DNA of 64,000 bases, from contig NZ_JAIGNT010000003.1 of assembly GCF_019711635.1 (NCBI RefSeq), forward strand, positions 140,164 through 204,163, in the 5' to 3' direction. The translations under genes were made by a program, and so were the position numbers. Below, one piece after another: positions 1-8,965 of the stretch (positions are counted from its first letter, which is position 1; each line of letters starts with the position of its first letter). A model generated the notes under the pieces. That model was not told where the DNA came from. It made no database searches and saw only the letters and a list, made by a program, of their open reading frames with translations. Origin of the DNA: Qipengyuania huizhouensis (GTDB lineage Bacteria; Pseudomonadota; Alphaproteobacteria; Sphingomonadales; Sphingomonadaceae).

Positions 1-1589
1 CCCTCGACGATCGACTGAACGATATCCGGAGCGAGGCAAGAGATGCGGAGAAGATTGCCAAGCCGCGTTCGGCAGCGACCATTCACTTCCGCAATGCTGG
101 CGATTGATAGATTGGGGTTTTCCTCGATCAGTTTGCGAGCCGCCAGTGCATCGGCGATAAGCGCAATAAGCTTCGGGTCACGCTGCACTGGCTTGTTGCG
201 CGCGGTGTTTTCGCCAGGAACAATCAGGCGAAGCTGATGTCCGCGCCTGACCTTGACCGCTGGGATGCAGATGGAGATCGGCGTTGGCTCGCTCGTGGAT
301 TCAGGCAAGTTAAGCGCATCCATCAAGCCAGCTTTGATGAGTTGGACAGTGATATCGGTTTCAGCCAGATCGACGCGATCAACCAGAGCGTCGATGAGGC
401 CTGCCTTCTTGTCGCCGGTCCCGCTTCTCAGGTTTGCTGATAGCAAATCTGCTTTGGCCAGCGCCTGCTCCAGCGACCGCGCATCAAGCTCTTCTGATTG
501 GCTTAGATTTTGAGGCAGAGCCAGCTCTGCGATCTCTTCCGCCAACCGGTCGCAGATCAGCCGTTCAAGATCATGCGCGTTGACCCGCCAAGCCGGACTA
601 CCATCCACCTCTTCAGGCCTCGTCACATAGTAGCGGTATCGCTTCTTGCCGCGCTGCGCATGGCTCGGAGTCATCGCGCGTGCCTCGCCATCGAACACCT
701 TCCCTACCAGCAGGCTTGGATATTGATGCCGCTTGCGGCGCGATGACCCGCAAGCATTCTCCTTCAGTTTGAACTGTACCTGTTCCCACAGTTCCTCATC
801 GACAATCGCCTCGTGCTCTCCGTCATAAGCCGTACCCTTATGAACGATCATGCCGCGATAGATGCGGTTAGAGAGCAGATGATAGAGTGTTCCGCGCCGG
901 AAGATGCAGCCGCCCTTGTGCGGCCCGCTGGCGCGGCGCTGGACCTTCGTGCGGTATCCTTGAGCGTTCAGTTCTTCGGCCAGAGCCGGAACGCTGCCGA
1001 GCGCGAGATATCTCTGCATGATATGTCGGACCTGCTTGGCCTCAGCTTTGACTGGGATCAGCTTTCGGTCCTTCACCTCGTAGCCCAGCGGCACGGGGCC
1101 TCCCATCCACATGCCCTTCTTTTTCGATGCTGCGATTTTGTCCCTGATCCGCTCGCCGGTCACCTCGCGCTCGAACTGCGCAAAGCTAAGCAGCATGTTG
1201 AGGGTCAGCCGCCCCATGCTGGTGGTGGTGTTGAAGCTCTGGGTAATGCTCACAAAGCTGGCGCCTGCTGCATCCATCACCTCAACGATCTTTGAGAAGT
1301 CCGTAAGGCTGCGAGTGAGCCGATCGATCTTGTAGAGCAGCACGATATCGATCTGCCCTGCCTCAATGTCAGCCAGCAATCGCTTGAGACCGGGCCTTTC
1401 CATATCACCGCCAGAGTAGCCGCCATCATCGTAGCGGTCGTTGATCAGTACCCATCCTTCATGCTGCTGGCTCAGCGCATAGGCGGCGCAGGCCTCGTAC
1501 TGCGCATCCAGCGAGTTGAACTCCTGCTCCAACCCATCTTCGGTCGATTTGCGGGTGTAGACCGCGCAGCGCAGTTTTTTGTCAGCCAT
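1..1589 (-). CDS. Large serine recombinase (resolvase/invertase family), 3' end cut by window edge
   Basis: At least 529 codons are visible, reading leftwards from an ATG at 1589 with no stop before the window edge. The N-terminus has the serine recombinase catalytic pattern YTRKS (S15), followed by the resolvase fold (KIDRLTRS, FAQFEREVTGERIRDKI), then a recombinase domain and a long C-terminal DNA-binding part. Proteins of this family cut and rejoin DNA at att sites through a 5'-phosphoserine link and move integrated elements. The start overlaps the upstream DUF2924 gene by 8 nt (ATGGCTGA), so the two are translationally coupled. I infer it is the integrase of a mobile element extending to the left. 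The exact C-terminus is unknown. Confidence 0.9.
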   Translation of the reverse strand, partial: MADKKLRCAVYTRKSTEDGLEQEFNSLDAQYEACAAYALSQQHEGWVLINDRYDDGGYSGGDMERPGLKRLLADIEAGQIDIVLLYKIDRLTRSLTDFSKIVEVMDAAGASFVSITQSFNTTTSMGRLTLNMLLSFAQFEREVTGERIRDKIAASKKKGMWMGGPVPLGYEVKDRKLIPVKAEAKQVRHIMQRYLALGSVPALAEELNAQGYRTKVQRRASGPHKGGCIFRRGTLYHLLSNRIYRGMIVHKGTAYDGEHEAIVDEELWEQVQFKLKENACGSSRRKRHQYPSLLVGKVFDGEARAMTPSHAQRGKKRYRYYVTRPEEVDGSPAWRVNAHDLERLICDRLAEEIAELALPQNLSQSEELDARSLEQALAKADLLSANLRSGTGDKKAGLIDALVDRVDLAETDITVQLIKAGLMDALNLPESTSEPTPISICIPAVKVRRGHQLRLIVPGENTARNKPVQRDPKLIALIADALAARKLIEENPNLSIASIAEVNGRCRTRLGNLLRISCLAPDIVQSIVE

Positions 1590-2004
1590 TGCGATTCAGC
1601 CCGAAGAAGCGCGGTCCCGACCAGTGCGCGCCGGTGATATGCCGCGCGATCTCGCTCAGCGAGCGCCATGTTCGGTTATCGTATGCGAAACCTTCCTCCA
1701 GCACATCTACGCTGATCGTGCGTCCGTTCCACTCACGGATAAGTCTCGTTCCGGGTGTAAGTTTCGTGCGAGGCGGCGGGGAGACGCTGTCGGTACCTTG
1801 CTGCGCCACTCGCATCAGCTCGCGCATCACTAGCGCTGGCAGACCGCCATGTCGGCGCTCTTGCAACCGATGACCAAGCAATGGCCGCATCACCGAAGGC
1901 GGCACGCGCGGCGCCTTCCCTTCTCCCATCTGCTCCCAGCGGTCACGGAGCTGAGCGGCATTCATACTGGGCAGAGCGGCGAGATCGTTGGCAAGCCGAG
2001 TCAT
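1582..2004 (-). CDS. DUF2924 family protein
   Basis: The product has 140 residues and matches my recollection of the DUF2924 family, which commonly sits immediately upstream of large serine recombinases in alphaproteobacterial mobile elements. The pattern LTPGTRLIREWNGRT followed by a second half with GFAYDNRTWRSLSEIA is typical, and the C-terminus ends in FFGLNRNG. The start overlaps the DUF3489 stop (ATGA), and the end overlaps the recombinase start. Its biochemical role is not established. From its context I infer a recombinase accessory or DNA-binding function. Confidence 0.85.
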   Translation of the reverse strand: MTRLANDLAALPSMNAAQLRDRWEQMGEGKAPRVPPSVMRPLLGHRLQERRHGGLPALVMRELMRVAQQGTDSVSPPPRTKLTPGTRLIREWNGRTISVDVLEEGFAYDNRTWRSLSEIARHITGAHWSGPRFFGLNRNG

Positions 2005-2258
2005 TTGGCTGCCCCGTCATTCGACGTTTCCGTGATCGAGTAGCGGCTGACACCTTCTACCAGCACTCTCTCGATCCCGTAGCCCTTTTGCTTCAGGCCC
2101 GTCAGAGCAGCGCGCACCGTATGCTTCTGCCAGCTGGTCGCCTCGATCATTTCTTCCAGGCTTGCGCCTTCCTTCCGTCCTAGCAAATCGATGACGCTTG
2201 ATATTTTCGTTTTGCGCGCGGGTTTGGCTGGCTGCTTTTCTTTGGTTGCTGGTGCCAT
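2001..2258 (-). CDS. DUF3489 family protein (winged-helix-like), first gene of recombinase cassette
   Basis: The product has 85 residues. I chose the ATG at 2258 because GGAG lies 7 nt upstream on the minus strand; an upstream in-frame start would add 15 residues with no family resemblance. A lysine/alanine-rich N-terminus precedes the compact domain KISSVIDLLGRKEGASLEEM...TSWQKHTVRAALTGLKQKGYGIER, which looks like a winged helix and fits DUF3489. Its stop overlaps the DUF2924 start by ATGA. The three genes DUF3489, DUF2924 and recombinase thus form one coupled operon. The function is probably regulatory or assisting recombination, which is inference. Confidence 0.8.
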   Translation of the reverse strand: MAPATKEKQPAKPARKTKISSVIDLLGRKEGASLEEMIEATSWQKHTVRAALTGLKQKGYGIERVLVEGVSRYSITETSNDGAAK

Positions 2259-2603
2259 TTTAGTTCTCCGATAATCGAAGCGGCACGATGCCGCTACCAC
2301 CATCGGAAGCCCCGAACTGCATCAAGCGTTGGGGCAGCAGCCGCTCATCGGTCATGACCAGGCAAAAACACCAATGCGTCGTTCCATGGAGAAGTCGAGC
2401 GGAATTCGAAGGATCAAACGAATGGCGGCTTTGCGCCCCCATTTCGGCCATTGGAGGCCAGCCTCGAATGACCTGAAAGCCGAAGGTCCGCTTTCAAGAA
2501 GCTGGAGCTGTCTATCCGACGTCTGAGTTGGGGTTGAACGCCAACCTTACCTTGCTCAGCAGGCACCCGAGCAGCACTGCCGCCAGGCGTGCGCGGGAGG
2601 ATG
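2259..2603. other. Intergenic region between recombinase cassette and groEL
   Basis: No convincing gene is seen. Short open frames here lack a ribosome binding site and family resemblance. Because a serine recombinase cassette ends on one side and core groEL on the other, the element boundary (att site) would be expected here, but one end alone does not let me identify it. A stretch near 2430-2500 weakly resembles the dispersed motif seen in other gaps of this window. Confidence 0.4.
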
Positions 2604-2632
2604 GGAGAGCGCGGTGTGATACCGCGCTCTCC
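2604..2632 (-). terminator. Strong hairpin after groEL
   Basis: The arms GGAGAGCGCGGT (2604-2615) and ACCGCGCTCTCC (2621-2632) pair perfectly over 12 bp around a 5-nt loop, starting 9 nt beyond the groEL stop. There is no U-run after the stem in the groEL direction, so it may be a weak intrinsic terminator or an mRNA 3' stabiliser. Confidence 0.6.
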
Positions 2633-2640
2633 TCACCCCG

Positions 2641-4275
<1,635 letters not shown>

Positions 4276-4317
4276 CTATGCTTCTTTCGGTTGAACAGAA
4301 GTTTCAACGTATAGTGC

Positions 4318-4632
4318 TTACGCCGCCTTCTTGAGCTCGGCGGTGGTTTCGATGATGCCGAGGATGTCGCTCTCCTTCATGATGAGCAGGTCCTCGCCGT
4401 CGATCCGCACTTCGGTGCCGGACCACTTGCCGAACAGGATGCGGTCGCCCGCCTTGACGGCGAGTTCCACCAGCTTCCCGGCATCGTCACGCGCACCCGG
4501 GCCAACGGCGACGACTTCGCCTTCCATCGGCTTTTCCTTGGCAGTGTCAGGGATGATAATGCCGCCGGCCGTCTTTTCTTCGGCCTCGATACGGCGAACC
4601 AGCACGCGATCGTGCAAAGGTCGGAAATGCAT
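4318..4632 (-). CDS. groES: Co-chaperonin GroES (Hsp10)
   Basis: This 104-residue protein is the heptameric lid of GroEL. The sequence begins [24 protein letters not shown] and carries the mobile-loop region ([16 protein letters not shown]), with the usual length for alphaproteobacterial GroES. A GGAGG-type ribosome binding site lies upstream of the ATG at 4632. It is the first gene of groES-groEL, transcribed divergently from the small gene at 4896. Confidence 0.98.
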   Translation of the reverse strand: MHFRPLHDRVLVRRIEAEEKTAGGIIIPDTAKEKPMEGEVVAVGPGARDDAGKLVELAVKAGDRILFGKWSGTEVRIDGEDLLIMKESDILGIIETTAELKKAA

Positions 4633-4703
4633 GCATAACCTCCATTACAAAGCGAAATGACTTATAGCGCCTCCCCCGGATGATCGGCAGGAGGCATTTC
4701 GCG

Positions 4704-4731
4704 ATCTAGTTTTGCTGGAAACGGCTTCAAG
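4704..4731 (-). promoter_or_regulatory. Possible heat-shock (RpoH-type) promoter of groESL
   Basis: On the minus strand CTTGAA (4726-4731) is followed after 16 nt by CTAGAT (4704-4709). The CTTGAA hexamer fits the RpoH -35 of alphaproteobacteria, while the -10 is only a partial match. It lies about 72 bp upstream of groES, which gives a plausible leader. The placement downstream of the CIRCE-like element is unusual, so I hold this loosely. Confidence 0.35.
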
Positions 4732-4749
4732 AGGTCCAAATCAAATTTT

Positions 4750-4776
4750 TTGGCACTCGCCGATTGCGACTGCCAA
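4750..4776 (-). promoter_or_regulatory. CIRCE-like operator upstream of groESL
   Basis: The sequence TTGGCACTC-N9-GACTGCCAA is an inverted repeat with 8 of 9 pairs and the exact 9-nt spacer of CIRCE (consensus TTAGCACTC-N9-GAGTGCTAA), the HrcA binding site. Its position upstream of groES is where CIRCE is expected. hrcA itself is not in the window. Confidence 0.8.
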
Positions 4777-4895
4777 TGGGCGCTTTCCGGAGGCCTTATC
4801 AGGGTCTTGACGGTCTGAAATCGACTCACAAAATACGTCGAGCGGAGCAATCCGCAGTGAGTGACCAGCGGCAAGGCAGAAAGGAGGATTTTCCT

Positions 4896-5129
4896 ATGTC
4901 GCAACCATTCGCACGATATTTGCATCCATTCGATGTAGTGCATCATCCCTCGCTTGAGCCCGAAGTAAAGCGAGCCATCCTGGCTTCCTGGGTGTCCGAT
5001 CGGCATACCGTCGAAAACCAGCCGGCGATGCGCCAGCCCCCCGAACTCAAAAGTCCGGTTTCCGTTGATGATGTTTTCGCGGCGCTGCGCTCGCTCGACG
5101 GCCCGGGCAGCCAGCCAACGCTGCAATGA
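4896..5129 (+). CDS. Conserved small protein of unknown function, co-transcribed with usg
   Basis: The product has 77 residues. The ATG at 4896 follows a strong AGGAGG 8 nt upstream; open sequence further upstream in frame has no ribosome site and runs into the CIRCE. The protein begins MSQPFARYLHPFDVVHHPSLE and contains EVKRAILASWVSDRHTVENQP, then PVSVDDVFAALRSLD. I recall similar short proteins in Sphingomonadales and rhizobia but know no assigned function. It has no signal peptide or membrane segment. Its stop overlaps the usg start (ATGA), so the two are translationally coupled. It diverges from groES. Confidence 0.8.
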   Translation: MSQPFARYLHPFDVVHHPSLEPEVKRAILASWVSDRHTVENQPAMRQPPELKSPVSVDDVFAALRSLDGPGSQPTLQ

Positions 5130-5395
5130 CCGATCGAGCTTTCCTAGTTCAACTGGAGGGGTACGGACTCACCACGGCAGAAATCTGCTATTTCATGCCG
5201 GATCACCCCTCGCTCGTGCAGATCTTTGCCTGGCAGGAATACGACGCAGCACCGGATTTTCCGGTGCTGTTCGATTTCCTTGCACATTGGCGACGCGAGA
5301 TCGAAGCCGAAATAAGGTCAGTCCGTATCGCCCACGAGAAAATGATCCGACCGGCGGGTTGGCGTTCAGTAGATGGGGTGATTTCCTGGGAGTAG
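5126..5395 (+). CDS. usg: Usg family protein
   Basis: The 89-residue product matches the Usg family named after the gene upstream of trpF in Caulobacter. Diagnostic segments are GYGLTTAEICYFMPDHPSL, WQEYDAAPDFPVL, FLAHWRREIE and the C-terminal GWRSVDGVISWE. The molecular function of this family is unknown. Here it is the second gene of a coupled pair next to groESL and is not beside trpF, so the context gives no support for a tryptophan role. Confidence 0.9.
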   Translation: MTDRAFLVQLEGYGLTTAEICYFMPDHPSLVQIFAWQEYDAAPDFPVLFDFLAHWRREIEAEIRSVRIAHEKMIRPAGWRSVDGVISWE

Positions 5396-5931
5396 TACTG
5401 CCAGGCGATTGTGCTTGCAGGCCCGCATACATGCTAATGGAAGTGGACTGCTCACTAGTGAAATTTGGAAACATTCGGCCAATTGATAGGCAGCTTTTCG
5501 GTTATCTCCCACTGAAAGCTGCCAGTCGGTTTTCGGCCCCAAAGCAGTCAGATCGCTCTTGGCGATAGCAGCCGGTCAGCTAGGCGCCCTCAATTCGGTT
5601 GTTCGCCAGACAGTTTGCTCGTCCCAAAAGCTGATTTTCGTTCAGGTGGTATAGCAAAGCATTGCGGGACGTCGTTCGAGCAACATTTGCAAGTCTGGTG
5701 CACTCATCGAAAAGATAGATCCATGGTGCGAACGTAAGAAGCGGAGCGAACCGTTGCGACGCAGAGTCGGATATTGGAGGCCCTACCCTAGCCGACTGCT
5801 ATTTAGCCAAAAATGGTGATTACCAACTGGCGCGGAGCAGATTTTCCGGGAAACTTTCTTCCCAAATCGAGATTCAGTCGTGGTCCCCGTATGATAACTG
5901 TGCCACCTGCGGGACATTGAGGAGAAAGTCG
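5396..5931. other. Intergenic region with dispersed-motif copy
   Basis: No convincing gene is seen in these ~535 bases. The stretch around 5519-5560 contains CGGCCCCAAAGCAGTC, one of the degenerate copies of a motif found in several other gaps here, and GCTCGTCCCAAA near 5612 recurs near 8890. A GAGGAG ribosome binding site at the right end serves the KaiC-like gene. Confidence 0.5.
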
Positions 5932-7368
5932 TTGGTTGGAAAGAATGACGATACGCGTGTCGCTACTGGCGTAACCGGTCTCGACGAAATCTTGCGTGGG
6001 GGCCTGCCGGAATCCAACCTGTATATGCTTCAAGGTGCACCCGGGGCTGGCAAAACGACTGCGGCACTTCAGTTCTTGCGCGCGGGAGTGGAAGCGGGCG
6101 ACCGATGCATTTACGTAAGCCTGTCCCAGACTGCAGCCGAACTTGAGTCTATTGCGGTCTCACACGGCTGGACGCTTGACGGTATCCGCGTCGAGGAACT
6201 TTCATCTTCTGAAGCAATACATGCTGGTTCCGATCAAACCATATTCCAAACAACTGAATTACGTCTCGACGAAACACGCAATGTTATTGAACAAGCGATC
6301 AACGAGTACCGGCCCCATAGACTGGTTTATGACTCACTGCTCGAGATTCGCCTCATAACCGGTGATACTCCCCGGTTCAGGCGCGAACTTTTGGGATTCA
6401 AATCCTTTCTAGCTAAGCGAAACATTGTGGCGCTGTTGCTCGATACAAAGCGAGGCAGTGAAAGTGATGGCGCGGAAGTTGAGGGCATCGCCCACGGGGT
6501 TATCCGGATCGACAAGTCGCTAGACGACTATGGTCCGATCCGCCGCCGTATCGAAGTTAGTAAAATGCGCGGCGTGCCTGTGGCTGATGGCTACCATGAC
6601 ATGGCAATCCGCGAAGGGGACGGCGTCATTGTCTTCCCTCGTATCGTGCCGGGAGATGCCCGGGAAGTCCCGGCACCCGAGCTCATAAAGTCAGGGGTGG
6701 AGAAACTCGATGAAATGTTTGGCGGTGGTCAGGAGGCAGGGACCACCACGCTCGTGATTGGTCAAGCGGGAACCGGCAAATCAACCATGGCGTCGCTCTA
6801 CGCGACTGCAGCACTGAAACGAGGGGAAAGCGTCGCCCTTTTCCTATTCGAAGAGAGGTTGGAGACGTTTTTTCGGCGCTCCGAAGGCCTTGGCATGGAC
6901 CTCCGTCAATTCCATGACGACGGTCGCCTGATCATCCGAGACTTCAATCCCAATGAGATTTCCCCGGGTGAGTTTGCTCAGATCGTTCAGACCATCGTGC
7001 AGGAGGAGGAAACTAGAGTTGTCGTAATCGACAGTTTCACCGGTTATCTCAATTCCCTGCCACATCGTGACAAGGCGGTCAGGGATATCCAATCGCTGCT
7101 TAAATTTCTCGCTCGTTCGGGCGTTTTGACGATGCTGATCGTGGCACAGCACGGTCTCTTGGGTGAGAACGTTGACATCGATGTAGACGTAAGCTTCCTC
7201 GGCGATACTGTACTGCTTCTCCGCATAGAAGAAGACGAGGGTCGGTTGAGACGCAACATAACCGTGGTGAAAAAGCGGCACGGACCCCATGATCTCGATG
7301 TGCACGAACTCTTCATCAGCAGTTCGGGCATCTCTGTCGTTCCATACAATCCCTTGCCGGAGTCGTGA
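5932..7368 (+). CDS. KaiC-like double-domain RecA-fold ATPase
   Basis: The product is 478 residues from a TTG at 5932, chosen because AGGAG lies 7 nt upstream; no ATG is suitably placed. Two KaiC/RecA-type ATPase domains are fused: Walker A GAPGAGKTT at about 35-43 and GQAGTGKST near 277-285. In KaiC-family proteins two acidic residues activate the attacking water. The second domain keeps them (E307, E308, in FEER), but the first has S65-Q66 (LSQT), so domain one may bind rather than hydrolyse ATP. The C-terminus lacks the Ser-Thr pair autophosphorylated in clock KaiC. No kaiA or kaiB is nearby. It overlaps the histidine kinase gene by GTGA, so it probably signals to that kinase and the receiver. 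It is not evidence for a circadian clock. Confidence 0.9.
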   Translation: MVGKNDDTRVATGVTGLDEILRGGLPESNLYMLQGAPGAGKTTAALQFLRAGVEAGDRCIYVSLSQTAAELESIAVSHGWTLDGIRVEELSSSEAIHAGSDQTIFQTTELRLDETRNVIEQAINEYRPHRLVYDSLLEIRLITGDTPRFRRELLGFKSFLAKRNIVALLLDTKRGSESDGAEVEGIAHGVIRIDKSLDDYGPIRRRIEVSKMRGVPVADGYHDMAIREGDGVIVFPRIVPGDAREVPAPELIKSGVEKLDEMFGGGQEAGTTTLVIGQAGTGKSTMASLYATAALKRGESVALFLFEERLETFFRRSEGLGMDLRQFHDDGRLIIRDFNPNEISPGEFAQIVQTIVQEEETRVVVIDSFTGYLNSLPHRDKAVRDIQSLLKFLARSGVLTMLIVAQHGLLGENVDIDVDVSFLGDTVLLLRIEEDEGRLRRNITVVKKRHGPHDLDVHELFISSSGISVVPYNPLPES

Positions 7369-8402
7369 CAGACGATGGCGCAGGGCTCTTTGACGAGCCG
7401 CTGGGTCATGTGCTTGTTGTAGCGCCCTACCGGCGCGATTCCAGTTATATAAGTCAATTGCTGGGTGAACAGCAGATCGACGTATCGATTGTCGACGACG
7501 CAAGCTTGGCGCAACATCTCGATTGGTCGACAAGCGTTCTAGTTGCAACGCATGAAGCGCTCTCGGATCACGTCATAGAGACTGTAGCGCAGCATCTGGA
7601 AGATCAGCCTGCCTGGTCGGAAATGCCAATCGTGGTACTTCTCGATAGGGCTTCACCCAGCGACCGGATACGAGGAGCATTGGGAGTATCGTGGCCGCGT
7701 TCCCGGCTTTTGTTCTATCAACGCCCCGTGAGCGCCATTGAACTCCTCAGCGGAATTCAATCGGCGCTTTTGATGCGCTCCCGGCAGCGAGAAGTCGGCA
7801 ACTACGTCGAGCGCGAGGTCGAATTAAGACGAGAACTCAATCACCGCGTCAAAAACATCCTAGCTAGTGTGACGTCCATCTTCCAGATGACTATGCGTGG
7901 TTCAGAAAGTATTGATGAACTTAAGTCTGACTTCAGCGGTCGCTTGCGCGCCCTCACCGAAGTACATGGCGCTGTGTTCGAAGCAGCGACCAAACCCGTC
8001 CCGATCAGCGAAATCGTGGAGCTCACTTTCGCGCCTTATCGGGTTGAGAAGAGCGACCGAATTATCCTCAAGGGACCCGAGATCATGCTGACCCATGAGG
8101 CGGCGACGACGCTCGCATTGTGTCTGCACGAATTGGCGACAAACGCCATAAAGTATGGTGCATTGTCAGTACCAGACGGCGAGGTCCGTTTTGATTGGAA
8201 TATAGCTGGCGACAATGTGATAATGCGCTGGGAGGAGAGTTCGGGGCCCCCGGTAAGAAAACCTGAAAAATCAGGCTACGGGACCGGTTACATTAAATCT
8301 GCTTTGTCGAGTCTGTTCGGCGTTCCACCGAAGATCGAATTCCAGAGTGAAGGACTGCGTCTAGAGATAACAGGACCGGTTGATCGCATCCGGAGAAACT
8401 AA
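7365..8402 (+). CDS. HWE-type sensor histidine kinase
   Basis: The product is 345 residues from a GTG overlapping the KaiC-like stop (GTGA). Residues 1-135 form a receiver-like alpha/beta region (HVLVVAPYRRDSSYISQLL) without an obvious phospho-acceptor Asp. The dimerisation domain has ELNHRVKNILA with phospho-His H160, followed by an ATPase domain with the N-box HELATNAIKYGALS and the WEE motif (MRWEESSGPPV) that defines HWE kinases. The G-box GYGTGY is present. There are no transmembrane segments, so it is cytoplasmic. With its neighbours it forms a KaiC-kinase-receiver module, and I infer the KaiC-like protein is its input partner. Confidence 0.9.
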   Translation: MTDDGAGLFDEPLGHVLVVAPYRRDSSYISQLLGEQQIDVSIVDDASLAQHLDWSTSVLVATHEALSDHVIETVAQHLEDQPAWSEMPIVVLLDRASPSDRIRGALGVSWPRSRLLFYQRPVSAIELLSGIQSALLMRSRQREVGNYVEREVELRRELNHRVKNILASVTSIFQMTMRGSESIDELKSDFSGRLRALTEVHGAVFEAATKPVPISEIVELTFAPYRVEKSDRIILKGPEIMLTHEAATTLALCLHELATNAIKYGALSVPDGEVRFDWNIAGDNVIMRWEESSGPPVRKPEKSGYGTGYIKSALSSLFGVPPKIEFQSEGLRLEITGPVDRIRRN

Positions 8403-8428
8403 CGACACAAAGCTTCGTTGCATGCTTC

Positions 8429-8797
8429 ATGCTAGAATCTACAAATAGGTCGCTCCGGGTGCTTTGTCTCGAAGATAACCCACTCATAGCCTTCCATCTT
8501 GAGCAGCTTATCGAAGACTTGGGTCATGTGCCCATGCTGACTCTCAGCAGTTTCAGCGAACTCAAGAAAGTCTCTGAGCTCTCTGCCGACTGTGCGCTCA
8601 TTGATATCGATCTTGTAGATGGTCGGACTGGACCCGAAGCGGCGAAATGGCTCCGTGGGAAAGGAGTGCCATCCATATTTGTCACCGGACAAAGAGAGCT
8701 TGCCGAGGATTATGCGGACCGAGTGGTCGGTATTTTAAGTAAGCCTATCTCGCAGGAAGATTTGGAAGAAGCTTTGTCGATGATCAAACCGAATTAG
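8429..8797 (+). CDS. Single-domain response regulator
   Basis: The product has 122 residues and consists only of a receiver domain. Acidic residues E15 and D16, phospho-acceptor D59 (ALIDIDLVDG), T86 (FVTGQ) and K105 (LSKP) occupy the expected positions. There is no output domain, so it works through protein contacts, for example as a phosphate sink, shuttle or allosteric partner. The gene follows the HWE kinase by 26 bp on the same strand, making it the likely phosphotransfer partner. Confidence 0.9.
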   Translation: MLESTNRSLRVLCLEDNPLIAFHLEQLIEDLGHVPMLTLSSFSELKKVSELSADCALIDIDLVDGRTGPEAAKWLRGKGVPSIFVTGQRELAEDYADRVVGILSKPISQEDLEEALSMIKPN

Positions 8798-8867
8798 TTG
8801 CAGACGAGCTTCAGGTTGCCCGTCGGTGACGATCGGCAGGATTCCCTTAGTACTCACTAGAGGTACA

Positions 8868-8965
8868 AAACAGACCGGCTTTCAGCTTCTGCTCGTCCCA
8901 AACTGGTTCCAAAGGCAGACTTCCCGCTTACGGCCCCAGAGCCGTCCGATCTTTCAGGCGGCCTT
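8868..8965. repeat. Copy of dispersed intergenic motif
   Basis: This stretch overlaps the end of the diguanylate cyclase gene and contains GCTCGTCCCAAA and CCCGCTTACGGCCCCAGAGC, similar to segments at 5519-5625 and in other gaps. The copies are degenerate, and the alignment was made by eye. Confidence 0.4.

Noticed and set aside
237..1295. Several plus-strand frames in the first 1.3 kb
   Set aside because: They lie antisense to the serine recombinase, whose translation shows clear catalytic and domain motifs.
5932..7368. A circadian clock gene
   Set aside because: The protein lacks the KaiC Ser-Thr phosphosites and there is no kaiA or kaiB; the kinase and receiver context indicates a signalling ATPase.
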